This document shows, in pieces, positions 43,729-51,542 of a DNA stretch of 64,000 bases; within the stretch, counting starts at the first letter, position 1; the number at the start of each line of letters is the position of its first letter. The position numbers and the translations under genes are program-made. The notes under the pieces are model-generated. The model saw only the letters and a program-made list of their open reading frames with translations. It did no database searches and was not told where the DNA came from. The stretch comes from Bradyrhizobium sp. SZCCT0231 (GTDB lineage Bacteria; Pseudomonadota; Alphaproteobacteria; Rhizobiales; Xanthobacteraceae): assembly GCF_018130245.1 (NCBI RefSeq), contig NZ_JAFCKP010000021.1:24431-88430 (forward strand), in the 5' to 3' direction.

Positions 43729-44769
43729 CTACCTGCCAGCCGAGCGAAGGTCCTCTGCGACGCCGTCGAATGCGTTCTGACTCGCGACGGCCCCGCCCTG
43801 CTCCACATCGGTTGCTGTCGACTGCTGACGCTTGCCGACTCCGAAAATGTCCTGCACGAGCCCGAGCTTGCCCAGCCCGAGAATGATCAACCCATTGATG
43901 TCGATCTCGTACCAGGCGTGCGAAAGGTAAGCATCCCGCGGAAAGCGGTGATGGTTGTTGTGCAGCCCTTCGCCGAAGGTGAGCAACGTGGTCACCAGCT
44001 CGTTGGTCGTGCCGTCATGGGTGTCGAAGCGGCGGTAGCCCCAGCGGCCGTCGCTGTGGCAGACCGAGTTGACCAGCGAGGTGGCCATGGTCATGAGGTA
44101 GCTGCGGAACAGGCCGGAGAACAGGATGCAGCCGATCATCGTGTGCACGCCGCTGAGGGCGTAGCCGATGGCGCCGGGAATGATCAGCGCCGACAGCGCG
44201 TACCAGTACCAGCGCGTCCGGGTGAAGAACATCGCGATCGGGTCGGCCAGGATGTCCTTGGCGTAATATGCGGCATCGGTGGTCTCGCGGTCCCACACCC
44301 AGCCGCCTTGCGCATGCGACATGCCCTTGGCGAAGCTGGTATAGGGGTTGCCGCCGCCGTCATAATAGGGGCTGTGGACGTCGCCGGGCCTGTCGGAGTG
44401 AAGATGGTGCCGCCGGTGGTTGCTCACCCATTTCAGGATCGAGCCCTGCACCGCCATCGTGGCGAGCGCGGCGAAGATCGTCCGCATCACCGGACCGCAG
44501 CGAAAGCTCCGGTGCACGAAGTAGCGATGCATGAAGCCGATCCCGATCGTGGACAGCACGAACGTGCCGGCGAAGACGGAAAGCTCCACCCGGCCGATGC
44601 CCTGCCAGAACGCCCAGATCAGCGCCGCGATCGAGCCGCCGACCATGATGGCGAATGAGATGTAGGAATCGCGAAACTTGGCGTCGACCACCGGACCTTC
44701 GGTCAGCACGCCCGGTGGCATTTTCCGCTCCGAAAGCTGCTCGGACGCCACGCTGTCAGCCACAGTCAT
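43729..44769 (-). CDS. Acyl-CoA desaturase-type fatty acid desaturase
   Basis: 346 residues, integral membrane diiron enzyme. The three histidine boxes are visible: HRYFVHRSF, SNHRRHHLHSD and LHNNHHRFP, spaced as in stearoyl-CoA delta-9 desaturases, with about four hydrophobic spans (MVGGSIAALIWAFWQGI and others). It introduces a double bond into saturated acyl chains, modulating membrane fluidity. ATG 44769 is used; a longer frame begins in Cys-rich non-family sequence. A family C repeat lies about 110 bp upstream. Confidence 0.9.
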   Translation of the reverse strand: MTVADSVASEQLSERKMPPGVLTEGPVVDAKFRDSYISFAIMVGGSIAALIWAFWQGIGRVELSVFAGTFVLSTIGIGFMHRYFVHRSFRCGPVMRTIFAALATMAVQGSILKWVSNHRRHHLHSDRPGDVHSPYYDGGGNPYTSFAKGMSHAQGGWVWDRETTDAAYYAKDILADPIAMFFTRTRWYWYALSALIIPGAIGYALSGVHTMIGCILFSGLFRSYLMTMATSLVNSVCHSDGRWGYRRFDTHDGTTNELVTTLLTFGEGLHNNHHRFPRDAYLSHAWYEIDINGLIILGLGKLGLVQDIFGVGKRQQSTATDVEQGGAVASQNAFDGVAEDLRSAGR

Positions 44770-44879
44770 TTCAGCCGATCCATTCACGCAGATGCACTCT
44801 TCTGCGGTGCAGCGTACAGCCGGGGGTTGTTTCTCGCAAGGGACCCGGGTCGGCCTTGGGAGCACGGGAGCTGCGGCCT

Positions 44880-45016
44880 GTAGGGTGGGTTAGCCTTGCA
44901 GATGTACAAAGTGCATCTGCAAGGCGTAACCCACCTCTTCTCTTCTCCGGTGAAAAACAGTGGTGGGTTACGCTGGCGGACTGCGCTTCGCGCAGCCGCC
45001 AGCTAACCCACCCTAC
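44880..45016 (+). repeat. Interspersed palindromic repeat family C, copy 2
   Basis: Starts GTAGGGTGGGTTAGC and ends GCTAACCCACCCTAC, perfect terminal inverted repeats. Inside are a perfect hairpin GCCTTGCAGATG / CATCTGCAAGGC and a second palindrome GGCGGACTGCGC / GCGCAGCCGCC. The right half matches the 41204-41325 copy. Confidence 0.85.
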
Positions 45017-45048
45017 TGGCTACGAACCAGCTACACTCTACGCCCGCC

Positions 45049-45555
45049 TCACGGTATCTCGCTCATTGTCACCTTGGCGGCGATGCCGGTCAGCTCGGGC
45101 TCTTGCGGCGCAAGCTCCTCATCGGAAGATGGGCCGACCGAGACTTCGGCCATTCTGCGCTTGACCTGTTCGCAGGTCTTGCGGACGTCTTCGGTGAACA
45201 GCGCGCATTCTTCGATGCGCTTGAAGATCTTCCGTCCCTCTTCACGATAGCCCGCCGCCGTTTCTCGCATGAAGGCGATCGCATCATGAACCTGGGCTGT
45301 CAGCGCCTCGCACTTTTGCGCGGCGTCGATCAACTCGGTGCCCATGGCCTCGATCTCTTTTGCAGCGGACTCATAGTCGCGAATGACCGCCTCTGCACTA
45401 AGCGCGCCGACGCGCGACACGCCCGCGGTGTGCTCGACGTAATCAGGTAGAGCAATTGAAGTAATAGAGCTTCCCGAGCGGACCGACGTAATATCCGCTT
45501 CGAGCTGGACCAAGTTCACACCGTCCCGTCTGCGCAATTGTTCAACACTTGCCAT
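45049..45555 (-). CDS. Hypothetical coiled-coil protein
   Basis: 168 residues, soluble, mostly helical: RDYESAAKEIEAMGTELIDAAQKCEALTAQV, MRETAAGYREEGRKIFKRIEE in pieces. It looks like a four-helix or chemotaxis-like coil with no signal peptide. GGAGGA lies 7 nt before ATG 45555. No family recognised. The 160 bp upstream is A/T-rich (ATATATCGGGG, TGTCAACAATATA) and presumably its promoter. Confidence 0.7.
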   Translation of the reverse strand: MASVEQLRRRDGVNLVQLEADITSVRSGSSITSIALPDYVEHTAGVSRVGALSAEAVIRDYESAAKEIEAMGTELIDAAQKCEALTAQVHDAIAFMRETAAGYREEGRKIFKRIEECALFTEDVRKTCEQVKRRMAEVSVGPSSDEELAPQEPELTGIAAKVTMSEIP

Positions 45556-45822
45556 GACTGATCCTCCCAATAAGCGCCCAGAACCCCAAGCAGCATTGGG
45601 TTTATTACGGGGATAAGTGCCGTTCTACCCCGATATATTGTTGACAGTCTCAGCTTTGCCATTTTTTCCCATTCGCAGACTCTGCACGCAGAGATAATGG
45701 CTTGTCAGAATTCAACTTCTCCGCGTCGCGGTTGCCGAAGACTGTCAATTTCGCAAGAACCCGACCTCTCCAAAGACAAATGAGCCCGTACGATCATCAC
45801 ATGCGCAGAATGTGATCGCTCC

Positions 45823-46104
45823 TCACCACCAATACGGCCACCGCCATCCCTCATAGCGAACGTAGGACGGCACCAGCGGCGGGCCGTAGGGATCGACCCG
45901 GTCGTCTTCAGGGCGATAGCGATATCGTGGAACAACATTGTAATCCCACGGCGTCGGCCGGAGCACCGGTACCGTGACGATCAGCCTCTGCTGCGGCTCA
46001 CGAACGACGACAGCCTTCCGCGTCCGGGCTTCAGCGCCTGATATCCCAAGGCTGCACAGCACCAGCGCCGTTCCGAGCGCACAGGCGACGGTCTTTGTCT
46101 TCAT
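45823..46104 (-). CDS. Small exported Tyr/Pro/Arg-rich protein
   Basis: 93 residues: signal peptide 1-26 (ending AEA), then a basic strand (RKAVVVREPQQRLIVTVPVL) and an aromatic tail (YNVVPRYRYRPEDDRVDPYGPP, ending WPYWW). AAGGAGA before ATG 46104. Typical of small envelope proteins in this group; function unknown. Confidence 0.72.
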   Translation of the reverse strand: MKTKTVACALGTALVLCSLGISGAEARTRKAVVVREPQQRLIVTVPVLRPTPWDYNVVPRYRYRPEDDRVDPYGPPLVPSYVRYEGWRWPYWW

Positions 46105-46209
46105 GCGTTGGTCTCCTTCCTCAAGAAGAGTGCAAAAGGACTCAAAGCAAGGCAAGCGAATTCGCGCGCGACGTTGCTTGAATGAACGCTGTCGGCTCTG
46201 GCATCGACC

Positions 46210-46244
46210 GTAGCCCGGATTACGCTGCGCTCCATCCGGGCTAC
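46210..46244 (+). repeat. Interspersed palindromic repeat family B, copy 1 (short form)
   Basis: GTAGCCCGGATTACGC ... GCGCTCCATCCGGGCTAC. Ends are perfect 10-bp inverted repeats. The shortest of four copies (others at 47613, 48115 and 53740). Confidence 0.85.
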
Positions 46245-46257
46245 AGGCTACGAGGCC

Positions 46258-46794
46258 CTACGCCGCGTCCACCTCCTCAGGCGCCGTGCCAGCAACGAGC
46301 CCATCGAGACCGACCATCAGCAGATCGGCGATGTGCATCAGCTGGTAGAGCGGAATGTCCGCCTCGCCCTTCTCGGCCTGCGCCAGGAAGCCCGGCGTGA
46401 CGCCGATGTGCTCGGCGAGCTGGGCCTCGGTGTAGCCGCGGGTCTCGCGCGCAGCCTTGACGCGCGCACCGATGCCGAGCCGGTGCCGGGCCTGCTCCTC
46501 CGCGGTCATCATCGCTGCCTGCTCGTCCGCGCTGGCATAACCGCCCACGAACGCGCTGCCGATCAGCCGGCCTTTGCGCCAGGCGACCCGGCAGTCCTTG
46601 CGCAGGCCGCTTCTGAAGGTCAACGTGAACTGCTCGGCGACCCACAGCGACGAGTTGAGCTGCAGGCGCGCGCCGGTGCCGGAGACATCGCGGATCGTGC
46701 AGGGCACGCTGACGGTGCTGCCGCTGCCGTTGTCGAATTCGACCATGCCGGTCCTCAACGTGTGATGCCTGACTGCGGCGCGATGATCGCTCAT
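46258..46794 (-). CDS. PilZ-domain / XRE helix-turn-helix fusion
   Basis: 178 residues. Residues about 4-90 carry the PilZ cyclic-di-GMP motifs: RxxxR in HRAAVRH and DxSxxG in CTIRDVSGTGARLQL. Residues about 108-170 are an XRE-type helix-turn-helix (IGARVKAARETRGYTEAQLA, then HIGVTPGFLAQAEKGE). The layout suggests a DNA-binding regulator controlled by cyclic di-GMP; this is inferred from the domains. No signal peptide. Flanked by family B repeats, not in an evident operon. Confidence 0.82.
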   Translation of the reverse strand: MSDHRAAVRHHTLRTGMVEFDNGSGSTVSVPCTIRDVSGTGARLQLNSSLWVAEQFTLTFRSGLRKDCRVAWRKGRLIGSAFVGGYASADEQAAMMTAEEQARHRLGIGARVKAARETRGYTEAQLAEHIGVTPGFLAQAEKGEADIPLYQLMHIADLLMVGLDGLVAGTAPEEVDAA

Positions 46795-46952
46795 GACAGC
46801 TCCCGTTGACTTGCGGTAGCGTCGAACGGAGTGTCCGACGCAGGCGCAATCGCGGCGAGGATACCGCAGAATTTTCCTGCAACTCCTAAACCTCGAGCGG
46901 CACGGCCGAGACTGCGCCGCATGGTAAAGAAACCCCTCCCCGCGTGCGAAAG

Positions 46953-47570
46953 CTATGCCCGCGCGCGGCGCAGGGCCTCTTCCAGCTTCTTCCTCTGCTT
47001 GTCCCAGCGGGCCTGCTCGGCCTCGGCGCGCTCGTCGAGCGCGGCCCGCTCGGCTTCGATCTCCTCGGCCTTCGCTTCGTGCTCGCGCCTCGCCTTGTCC
47101 AGCGCCGCCTCGGCTGCGGCCACCGCCTTGTCGCGGCGCGCGCGCTCCTTGGCGCGGGCGGCCTCTTCCTTGCGGCGCTCGGCCTCGCGCCGTCGCTCCT
47201 CCTTCTCGAATGCCGCGGCGGCCTTGCGCGCGGCCTCATCGTCGATCTTGTGGGGGGTTTTCCTTGCGGTCTTGGCCGGACGCTTCTCGAGCTTACGTCT
47301 GGGCTTGGCCTCGCCCTCGCCGAGATCGGCCGGCAGCTCCGCGCTCTCGGTGAACGGGCCGTCCGAGCCCACCGGCCGCCTGAGTACGACACCCGGCTTG
47401 GCCATCGTCGCCGCGACGATATCAGGATCATCGGTCTCCTTGGCGACGCCCTGATGGAAGAGATTGGAGCTGGCGCCCCAGGCCTGAAGCGCCGCCTTCA
47501 TCGAGGGGGCGGCGATCGCCTGATCGTGGAAGCCGAGCGAGGTCTGGTAGGTCTTCAGTTTCTTTGGCAT
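46953..47570 (-). CDS. Hypothetical protein with long charged coiled coil
   Basis: 205 residues. The N-terminal ~85 residues are a small domain (KLKTYQTSLGFHDQAIAAPSMKAALQAWG, then DDPDIVAATMAKPGVVLRRPVG in pieces). The C-terminal ~120 residues are a continuous Ala/Glu/Arg/Lys coiled coil of TolA-like composition (KEERRREAERRKEEAARAKE). No signal peptide or membrane span, so resemblance to TolA is compositional. Function unknown; the N-terminal domain is shared by many Bradyrhizobium proteins by recollection only. Confidence 0.72.
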   Translation of the reverse strand: MPKKLKTYQTSLGFHDQAIAAPSMKAALQAWGASSNLFHQGVAKETDDPDIVAATMAKPGVVLRRPVGSDGPFTESAELPADLGEGEAKPRRKLEKRPAKTARKTPHKIDDEAARKAAAAFEKEERRREAERRKEEAARAKERARRDKAVAAAEAALDKARREHEAKAEEIEAERAALDERAEAEQARWDKQRKKLEEALRRARA

Positions 47571-47612
47571 GTCGCTCCGCGATTCAGCCCTCTGCCAAAA
47601 ACCATCGCGAGC

Positions 47613-47682
47613 GTAGCCCGGATGGAGTGAAACGTAATCCGGGTGGTCGCCCCGGATTACGCTTACGCTCCATCCGGGCTAC
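47613..47682 (+). repeat. Interspersed palindromic repeat family B, copy 2
   Basis: GTAGCCCGGATGGAGTG ... CTCCATCCGGGCTAC with an inner palindrome CGTAATCCGGG / CCCGGATTACG. Its right end supplies the TAG stop of the adjacent minus-strand VOC gene. Confidence 0.88.
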
Positions 47683-48083
47683 GGATGTCCAAGCAGCGCG
47701 TCATACCCCTTCTCGCTGAACGCCAGCAGGCAGAAGCCATGCCCGAACGGATCGGCCAGCATCGCGATCCGCCCGTAGGGCGCATCGCGCGCGGGCGCCT
47801 CCAGGATCGCGCCGGCGCTGAGTGCACGCGCGACGGCAGCATCGACATCGTCGACGACGACGTCGATATGCACAGGCGTCCAGTGCCGCTCATAGCGGCG
47901 GCGATCGCTGCTGGCGCCGACCGTGCCGGCCTGCTTGGACAAGAGATACACCGGCGCCGGCCAGCCGAGCAGCTCGACGAAGTCGGCGCCGAAGCGGCGG
48001 CCGACCGTCAGGCCGAAGGCTTCGCTGTAGAAGGTCGTGGCTTTCCCGACGTCCGGGACATCGATGTTGAGGAGGAAGGTCAT
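47679..48083 (-). CDS. VOC (glyoxalase/bleomycin resistance) family protein
   Basis: 134 residues, two beta-alpha-beta-beta-beta units: LLNIDVPDVGKATTFYSEAFGL and HIDVVVDDVDAAVARALSAGA, ending in PYGRIAMLADPFGHGFCLL. Metal ligands of the fold would be in HIDV and the second-half glutamate position is occupied by a non-acidic residue, so metal binding is uncertain. Function unknown. The stop codon lies inside a family B repeat. Confidence 0.85.
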   Translation of the reverse strand: MTFLLNIDVPDVGKATTFYSEAFGLTVGRRFGADFVELLGWPAPVYLLSKQAGTVGASSDRRRYERHWTPVHIDVVVDDVDAAVARALSAGAILEAPARDAPYGRIAMLADPFGHGFCLLAFSEKGYDALLGHP

Positions 48084-48114
48084 GGTGGCTTCGTTCGCGA
48101 GTTGCGGAGCGAGC

Positions 48115-48195
48115 GTAGCCCGGATGGAGCGTCAGCGTAATCCGGGATGGTGCCGCACCTCAGGTTCCGGATTTCACTTGCGCTCCGTCCGGGCG
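48115..48195 (+). repeat. Interspersed palindromic repeat family B, copy 3
   Basis: GTAGCCCGGATGGAGCGTCAGCGTAATCC ... GGATTTCACTTGCGCTCCGTCCGGGC. Right arm slightly decayed. Confidence 0.82.
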
Positions 48196-48368
48196 ACGCA
48201 CGAACCTCTTCGCCACCGGACAAGCGCCACCATGGCATCATGCCACTGTTTTGCCCGACGAGGCAAATCATATTCGGAATTACCGATGCCAAATAAAACC
48301 CCGAGCGATTCCAGAGCGAAGTCTACTGTGCATGGGGTTGTTTTCGCTAAATTGGTTTGGCCGCGCTC

Positions 48369-48728
48369 TCAATCGCCCCTCAGGCTCAGGATGTACGCCG
48401 AAAGCGCCTCGGCTTGCTCCGGCGAGATCACGAGGTTCGGCATGCTCTGGTGGCTGGTCCGCCAGAACACCTTCAGCGACAGCGCGGTGGTACCGTGCCG
48501 GTCGGCGATGGCCTGGAAGCTCGGGGCCTCGTCGAAGAAACCGGCCATGTGCGGTTCGATGGCGTGACACGACTGGCACCACGCCTGCGCCAGGCGATGT
48601 CCTTCGGCGATCGTGCGCGAGCCGGGCCTTGAGGCCCCGGCAGCGGTGTGGACGACGCCGAGGAGGAACAGCACCGACAAGACGATGAGGATGGCGATGC
48701 CAATGGAGATTCGAACACTGTGCGACAT
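48369..48728 (-). CDS. Small membrane-anchored or exported c-type cytochrome
   Basis: 119 residues: an N-terminal hydrophobic helix (about 8-26: ISIGIAILIVLSVLFLLGV) that is either an anchor or signal, then heme motif C51-QSC-H55 in AWCQSCHAIEPH and a later methionine (HQSMPNLVISPEQAEALSAYILSL) as probable axial ligand. A class I mono-heme electron carrier. ATG 48728 has GTGAGG upstream. Confidence 0.88.
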   Translation of the reverse strand: MSHSVRISIGIAILIVLSVLFLLGVVHTAAGASRPGSRTIAEGHRLAQAWCQSCHAIEPHMAGFFDEAPSFQAIADRHGTTALSLKVFWRTSHQSMPNLVISPEQAEALSAYILSLRGD

Positions 48729-48829
48729 CGCCAAACCTCACCGCGATTGAATCATCGGCCAGCCTAGATTTGTACCGCCAGGCCAGCTTGATCTGCGTCA
48801 AGCGAGCTCGCAGCTCGCCGCCCGCCTGC

Positions 48830-49282
48830 TCAGCACGTCACAAGATCGGTGTGGCCAAATCCCTTGGAGTAGTCGAGCAGCGAGATCACGGTCGGTGTGA
48901 GACGGATCAGCCGCACCTCGGAAGGTTTCGGCACGGTGAGGCCGGAGGCCTTCTGCTCGGGATAGCGCGCCATCAACAGCGCGATCGCTTTCTCGGCTTC
49001 GGCCGGGTCGGTCACGGCCACCGCCCGCGCCGCCATGGACAGGCCGGTGATCTCCATCACTTGCGCCGGATCGTCGTCGATCGCCAGCGACACCCGGTCG
49101 TCCCGCGAGAGGTTCTGCGCCTTCTGGCTGTCGATGCCGCAGAGGAAGTAGATGGTGAAGCCCTCGTTCGCATAGCCAACGGTCGTCACTTGCGGCCAGC
49201 CATCCGGGCGAACGGTTGCGATCCGCATGGTGCGGTGCTGGTCCAGCAAAGCCTGGATCTTTCGTCTGAGCGTGTCGTCCAT
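48830..49282 (-). CDS. Pyridoxamine 5'-phosphate oxidase-like flavin-binding protein
   Basis: 150 residues, split-barrel fold: KIQALLDQHRTMRIATVRPDGWPQVTTVGYANEGFTIYF in pieces, then DDRVSLAIDDDPAQVMEITGLSMAARAVAV. Such proteins bind FMN or F420 and act as reductases or oxidases of unknown substrates. ATG 49282 has GGAGG 8 nt upstream. Confidence 0.85.
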   Translation of the reverse strand: MDDTLRRKIQALLDQHRTMRIATVRPDGWPQVTTVGYANEGFTIYFLCGIDSQKAQNLSRDDRVSLAIDDDPAQVMEITGLSMAARAVAVTDPAEAEKAIALLMARYPEQKASGLTVPKPSEVRLIRLTPTVISLLDYSKGFGHTDLVTC

Positions 49283-49452
49283 CGCGCGGCCTCCGGTGGT
49301 CATTTCCTGGAGAAAGGATACGACCATCGCGCGCAATGCCGTTGATGCAGCTCAACCCGCGCGGGCGACATTGCCTCATTGATCGTGCCGCTCGCCAAGA
49401 TCACGGCGACCGCATAGGCTTAGCGCTCATGCGACGGTCAGGAGGGATCACC

Positions 49453-49626
49453 ATGAACGGCAATCGCTATTACGGCGTCCGCGTCGAGGGCGCGAAATAC
49501 GGCGTGGGATTCGGCTCGGCGCTCGCCATCGCGATCTCCTACACCAACAACCATTCGATTCTGTGGGCGATCATCCACGGCATCCTGGGTTGGCTCTACG
49601 TGATCTTCGTCGCGCTGTTTCGGTGA
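49453..49626 (+). CDS. Small membrane protein
   Basis: 57 residues with a C-terminal hydrophobic span (about 22-56: ALAIAISYTNNHSILWAII, ending VIFVALF) and a short polar N-terminus. GGAGGG 6 nt before ATG 49453. No family recognised; position and ribosome site support it being real. Confidence 0.65.
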   Translation: MNGNRYYGVRVEGAKYGVGFGSALAIAISYTNNHSILWAIIHGILGWLYVIFVALFR

Positions 49627-49734
49627 TATCGCACCGGCAGGAAGGCCGGCCGGCGCCGTTCGCAGCTTTTCCTTGCTTTCCCGGTCCCGGCCTCTACGGT
49701 CGCGCCGCGAACGAACCGCGAGACGAGACCCATC

Positions 49735-50085
49735 ATGACCGACACGATGAAATGCCCGACCTGCAACTCCGAGCACGCCTACCAGGACCGCGATCTCTGG
49801 GTCTGCCCGGAATGCGGCCATGAATGGAGCGGCGCGGCGGAAGCGGCCGCAGACACGGCGCAGGATGCCGGCGTACGCGATGCCAACGGCAATGTGCTCG
49901 CCGACGGCGACAGCGTCATCGTGATCAAGGATCTCAAGATCAAGGGCTCGTCCTCGGTCGTCAAAGGCGGCACCAAGGTGCGCAACATCCGCCTGCAGGA
50001 TGCCACCGACGGCCACAACATCGCCTGCAAGATCGACGGCATCGGCGCGATGAATCTGAAATCGGAGTTCGTGAGGAAGGCCTAG
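49735..50085 (+). CDS. phnA: Zinc-ribbon alkylphosphonate-utilisation-type protein PhnA/YjdM
   Basis: 116 residues. The N-terminal zinc ribbon has [25 protein letters not shown] (two CxxC pairs), followed by the PhnA beta-barrel domain: [27 protein letters not shown] and [11 protein letters not shown] in pieces. The family is named after the E. coli phosphonate region but is not part of C-P lyase; its role is unclear. Confidence 0.93.
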   Translation: MTDTMKCPTCNSEHAYQDRDLWVCPECGHEWSGAAEAAADTAQDAGVRDANGNVLADGDSVIVIKDLKIKGSSSVVKGGTKVRNIRLQDATDGHNIACKIDGIGAMNLKSEFVRKA

Positions 50086-50234
50086 CTCGCGCCCGCTTTG
50101 CCGCCGCGCGGCCGCGCCGCGATCCTCGTTATGACGGCCGCTTCTTCACGCGCGGTGCATCGACCTCGAAGAGGCAAGTGAGGCAGTGGATCCCGCCTTT
50201 CCGCGGAACCCACCTGCCTTCACGCGATATCAGC

Positions 50235-50489
50235 TCAGCGGGCCGCGCCCGTGGTGACGTCCGCGGTCTTCACCTTGCGCGGGCTGAGCACCTTCGCCTG
50301 GTGAGCCGAGGCGACCGTGGTGGGCGCGGCGACCTGTTGCTCGACATGCGCAGCACCGAGCACGCGCACCTGCATGGGGGAGGCCGGGAAACCGTTGGCC
50401 TGATAGGTCGGCAGCTCGGCGGCGACGGCCGCGGTACCGCCCGCGATCGTCAGGATGGCGGCGACGATCGACAAAGTCTTCTTGTTCAT
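50235..50489 (-). CDS. Small exported protein
   Basis: 84 residues: signal peptide about 1-24 (MNKKTLSIVAAILTIAGGT, cleaved near AVAAE), mature part LPTYQANGFPASPMQVRVLGAAH then a basic Ser/Thr/Val-rich tail. GGAG 9 nt before ATG 50489. The upstream 120 bp is A/T-rich with overlapping GCATTGTTGC-type inverted words that could be an operator. Function unknown. Confidence 0.72.
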   Translation of the reverse strand: MNKKTLSIVAAILTIAGGTAAVAAELPTYQANGFPASPMQVRVLGAAHVEQQVAAPTTVASAHQAKVLSPRKVKTADVTTGAAR

Positions 50490-50659
50490 TGGTGATGCTC
50501 CAAAGGTGAGAGTCGGAGCATATTTAGGCGCGTTTTGCTGCAATGCGACATGCATTGTTGCATCGCAACAGCGCGCGCGATGCATGACGATATGCCTAAT
50601 GTGTACAAAGCCTTGGACGAATCGCGCCGACTGCGACATGGCGCTTCCATGGGCGGTGC

Positions 50660-50863
50660 TCAGCCACCGAGCACATTGCCCCAGCCATCGAAGAGGTAGG
50701 TCTTCCAGGCCACGGTTCCATCCGCGGCGGGTCGACTGGCACGCCGGTAGTCATCGGCCTGATCGGCGGTCCAGGTGATGATCGTGTCCGAAAGACGATC
50801 GTGCAGGATGGCGGGCTCGGTGGGATCGAAGTCGGTCATAGGACGAAGCGAGGAATGTGTCAT
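50660..50863 (-). CDS. Small hypothetical protein
   Basis: 67 residues, soluble: MTHSSLRPMTDFDPTEPAIL, then ITWTADQADDYRRASRP and a C-terminal FDGWGNVLGG. GGAGG lies 4 nt before ATG 50863; ATG 50839 is an alternative. No family recognised. Confidence 0.6.
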   Translation of the reverse strand: MTHSSLRPMTDFDPTEPAILHDRLSDTIITWTADQADDYRRASRPAADGTVAWKTYLFDGWGNVLGG

Positions 50864-51024
50864 GGCGCCTCCAACGCTCCAGCCGCCGCAAAGTTGCGGC
50901 AGGGAGTCGGGGCAAAACATCGCGTCAAGCAGCGAAGAGTTGAGCGATGCAACAGAACGCATTCCTGTCATTGCAAGCGCAGCGGCGCTGCGCGTCCATG
51001 ACGCGAGGCGGAGAATGCAGGAGC

Positions 51025-51195
51025 CTATTTCAGCGCCGTCGCCAGCGATTGCAGCTTTGCGACGAGATCGGTGCCGAGAGCGTAGATGACCTCGATGATG
51101 GCGAGCGCGATTCCGGCTGCGATCAGGCCGTATTCGATCGCGGTGGCGCCGGATTCATCGGCGGCGAATTCGGCCAATATGCATTTCAATTTCAC
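51025..51195 (-). CDS. Flp-type IVb pilin
   Basis: 56 residues. The Flp/Fap pattern is clear: a short leader with prepilin-peptidase glycine (DESGATAIEYG), the glutamate+tyrosine start (IEYGLIAAGIALAII) and a hydrophobic pilin helix, then ALGTDLVAKLQSLATALK. Flp pilins build tight-adherence pili. Start is GTG 51195 with GGAAGGA upstream. No tad/cpa assembly genes are in the window, so it would rely on a distant locus. Confidence 0.85.
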   Translation of the reverse strand: MKLKCILAEFAADESGATAIEYGLIAAGIALAIIEVIYALGTDLVAKLQSLATALK

Positions 51196-51542
51196 AGGCG
51201 ACGTCCTTCCCACTCTACCGGAGATTGCCGGCACGAGAGAAATGCATGACCACAATCCAAGATTGCGTAAATGCAATCGCTGCAAGTTGACGATAATGCT
51301 GCATTTGCGGTCGTTCTCGCACCGGCGGCATGCTGGAACCGTCATGGAACTCGCGTTGCAGCTCGGCAACACTCGCCTCGAAAAGCCTGCATCCGCCGAT
51401 TTGCGCCATTGCGCCGCCACACCGTCGCCCGAACAATCGCCGGACTGCGTGCCTTTCCGTGCAAGACTCTTTCGTCAAGACTGTTTGCATCATGACTGTT
51501 CGGACAGGATGGTTCGAACAGAACCGTTTGGAGGCAGGGATC
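51196..51542. other. Divergent upstream region of pilin and peptidase-like genes
   Basis: About 350 bp between divergently oriented genes. Frames crossing it lack starts with ribosome sites. Repeated GACTGTT/GAACCGTTTGG-like words (51470-51530) echo the tandem repeat at 5599-5639 but are too degenerate to define a unit. Promoters of both genes are presumably here. Confidence 0.35.

Noticed and set aside
46953-47570. TolA
   Set aside because: Only a charged Ala/Glu/Arg/Lys coiled coil is shared; there is no membrane anchor, no TolA C-terminal domain and no tol-pal neighbours.
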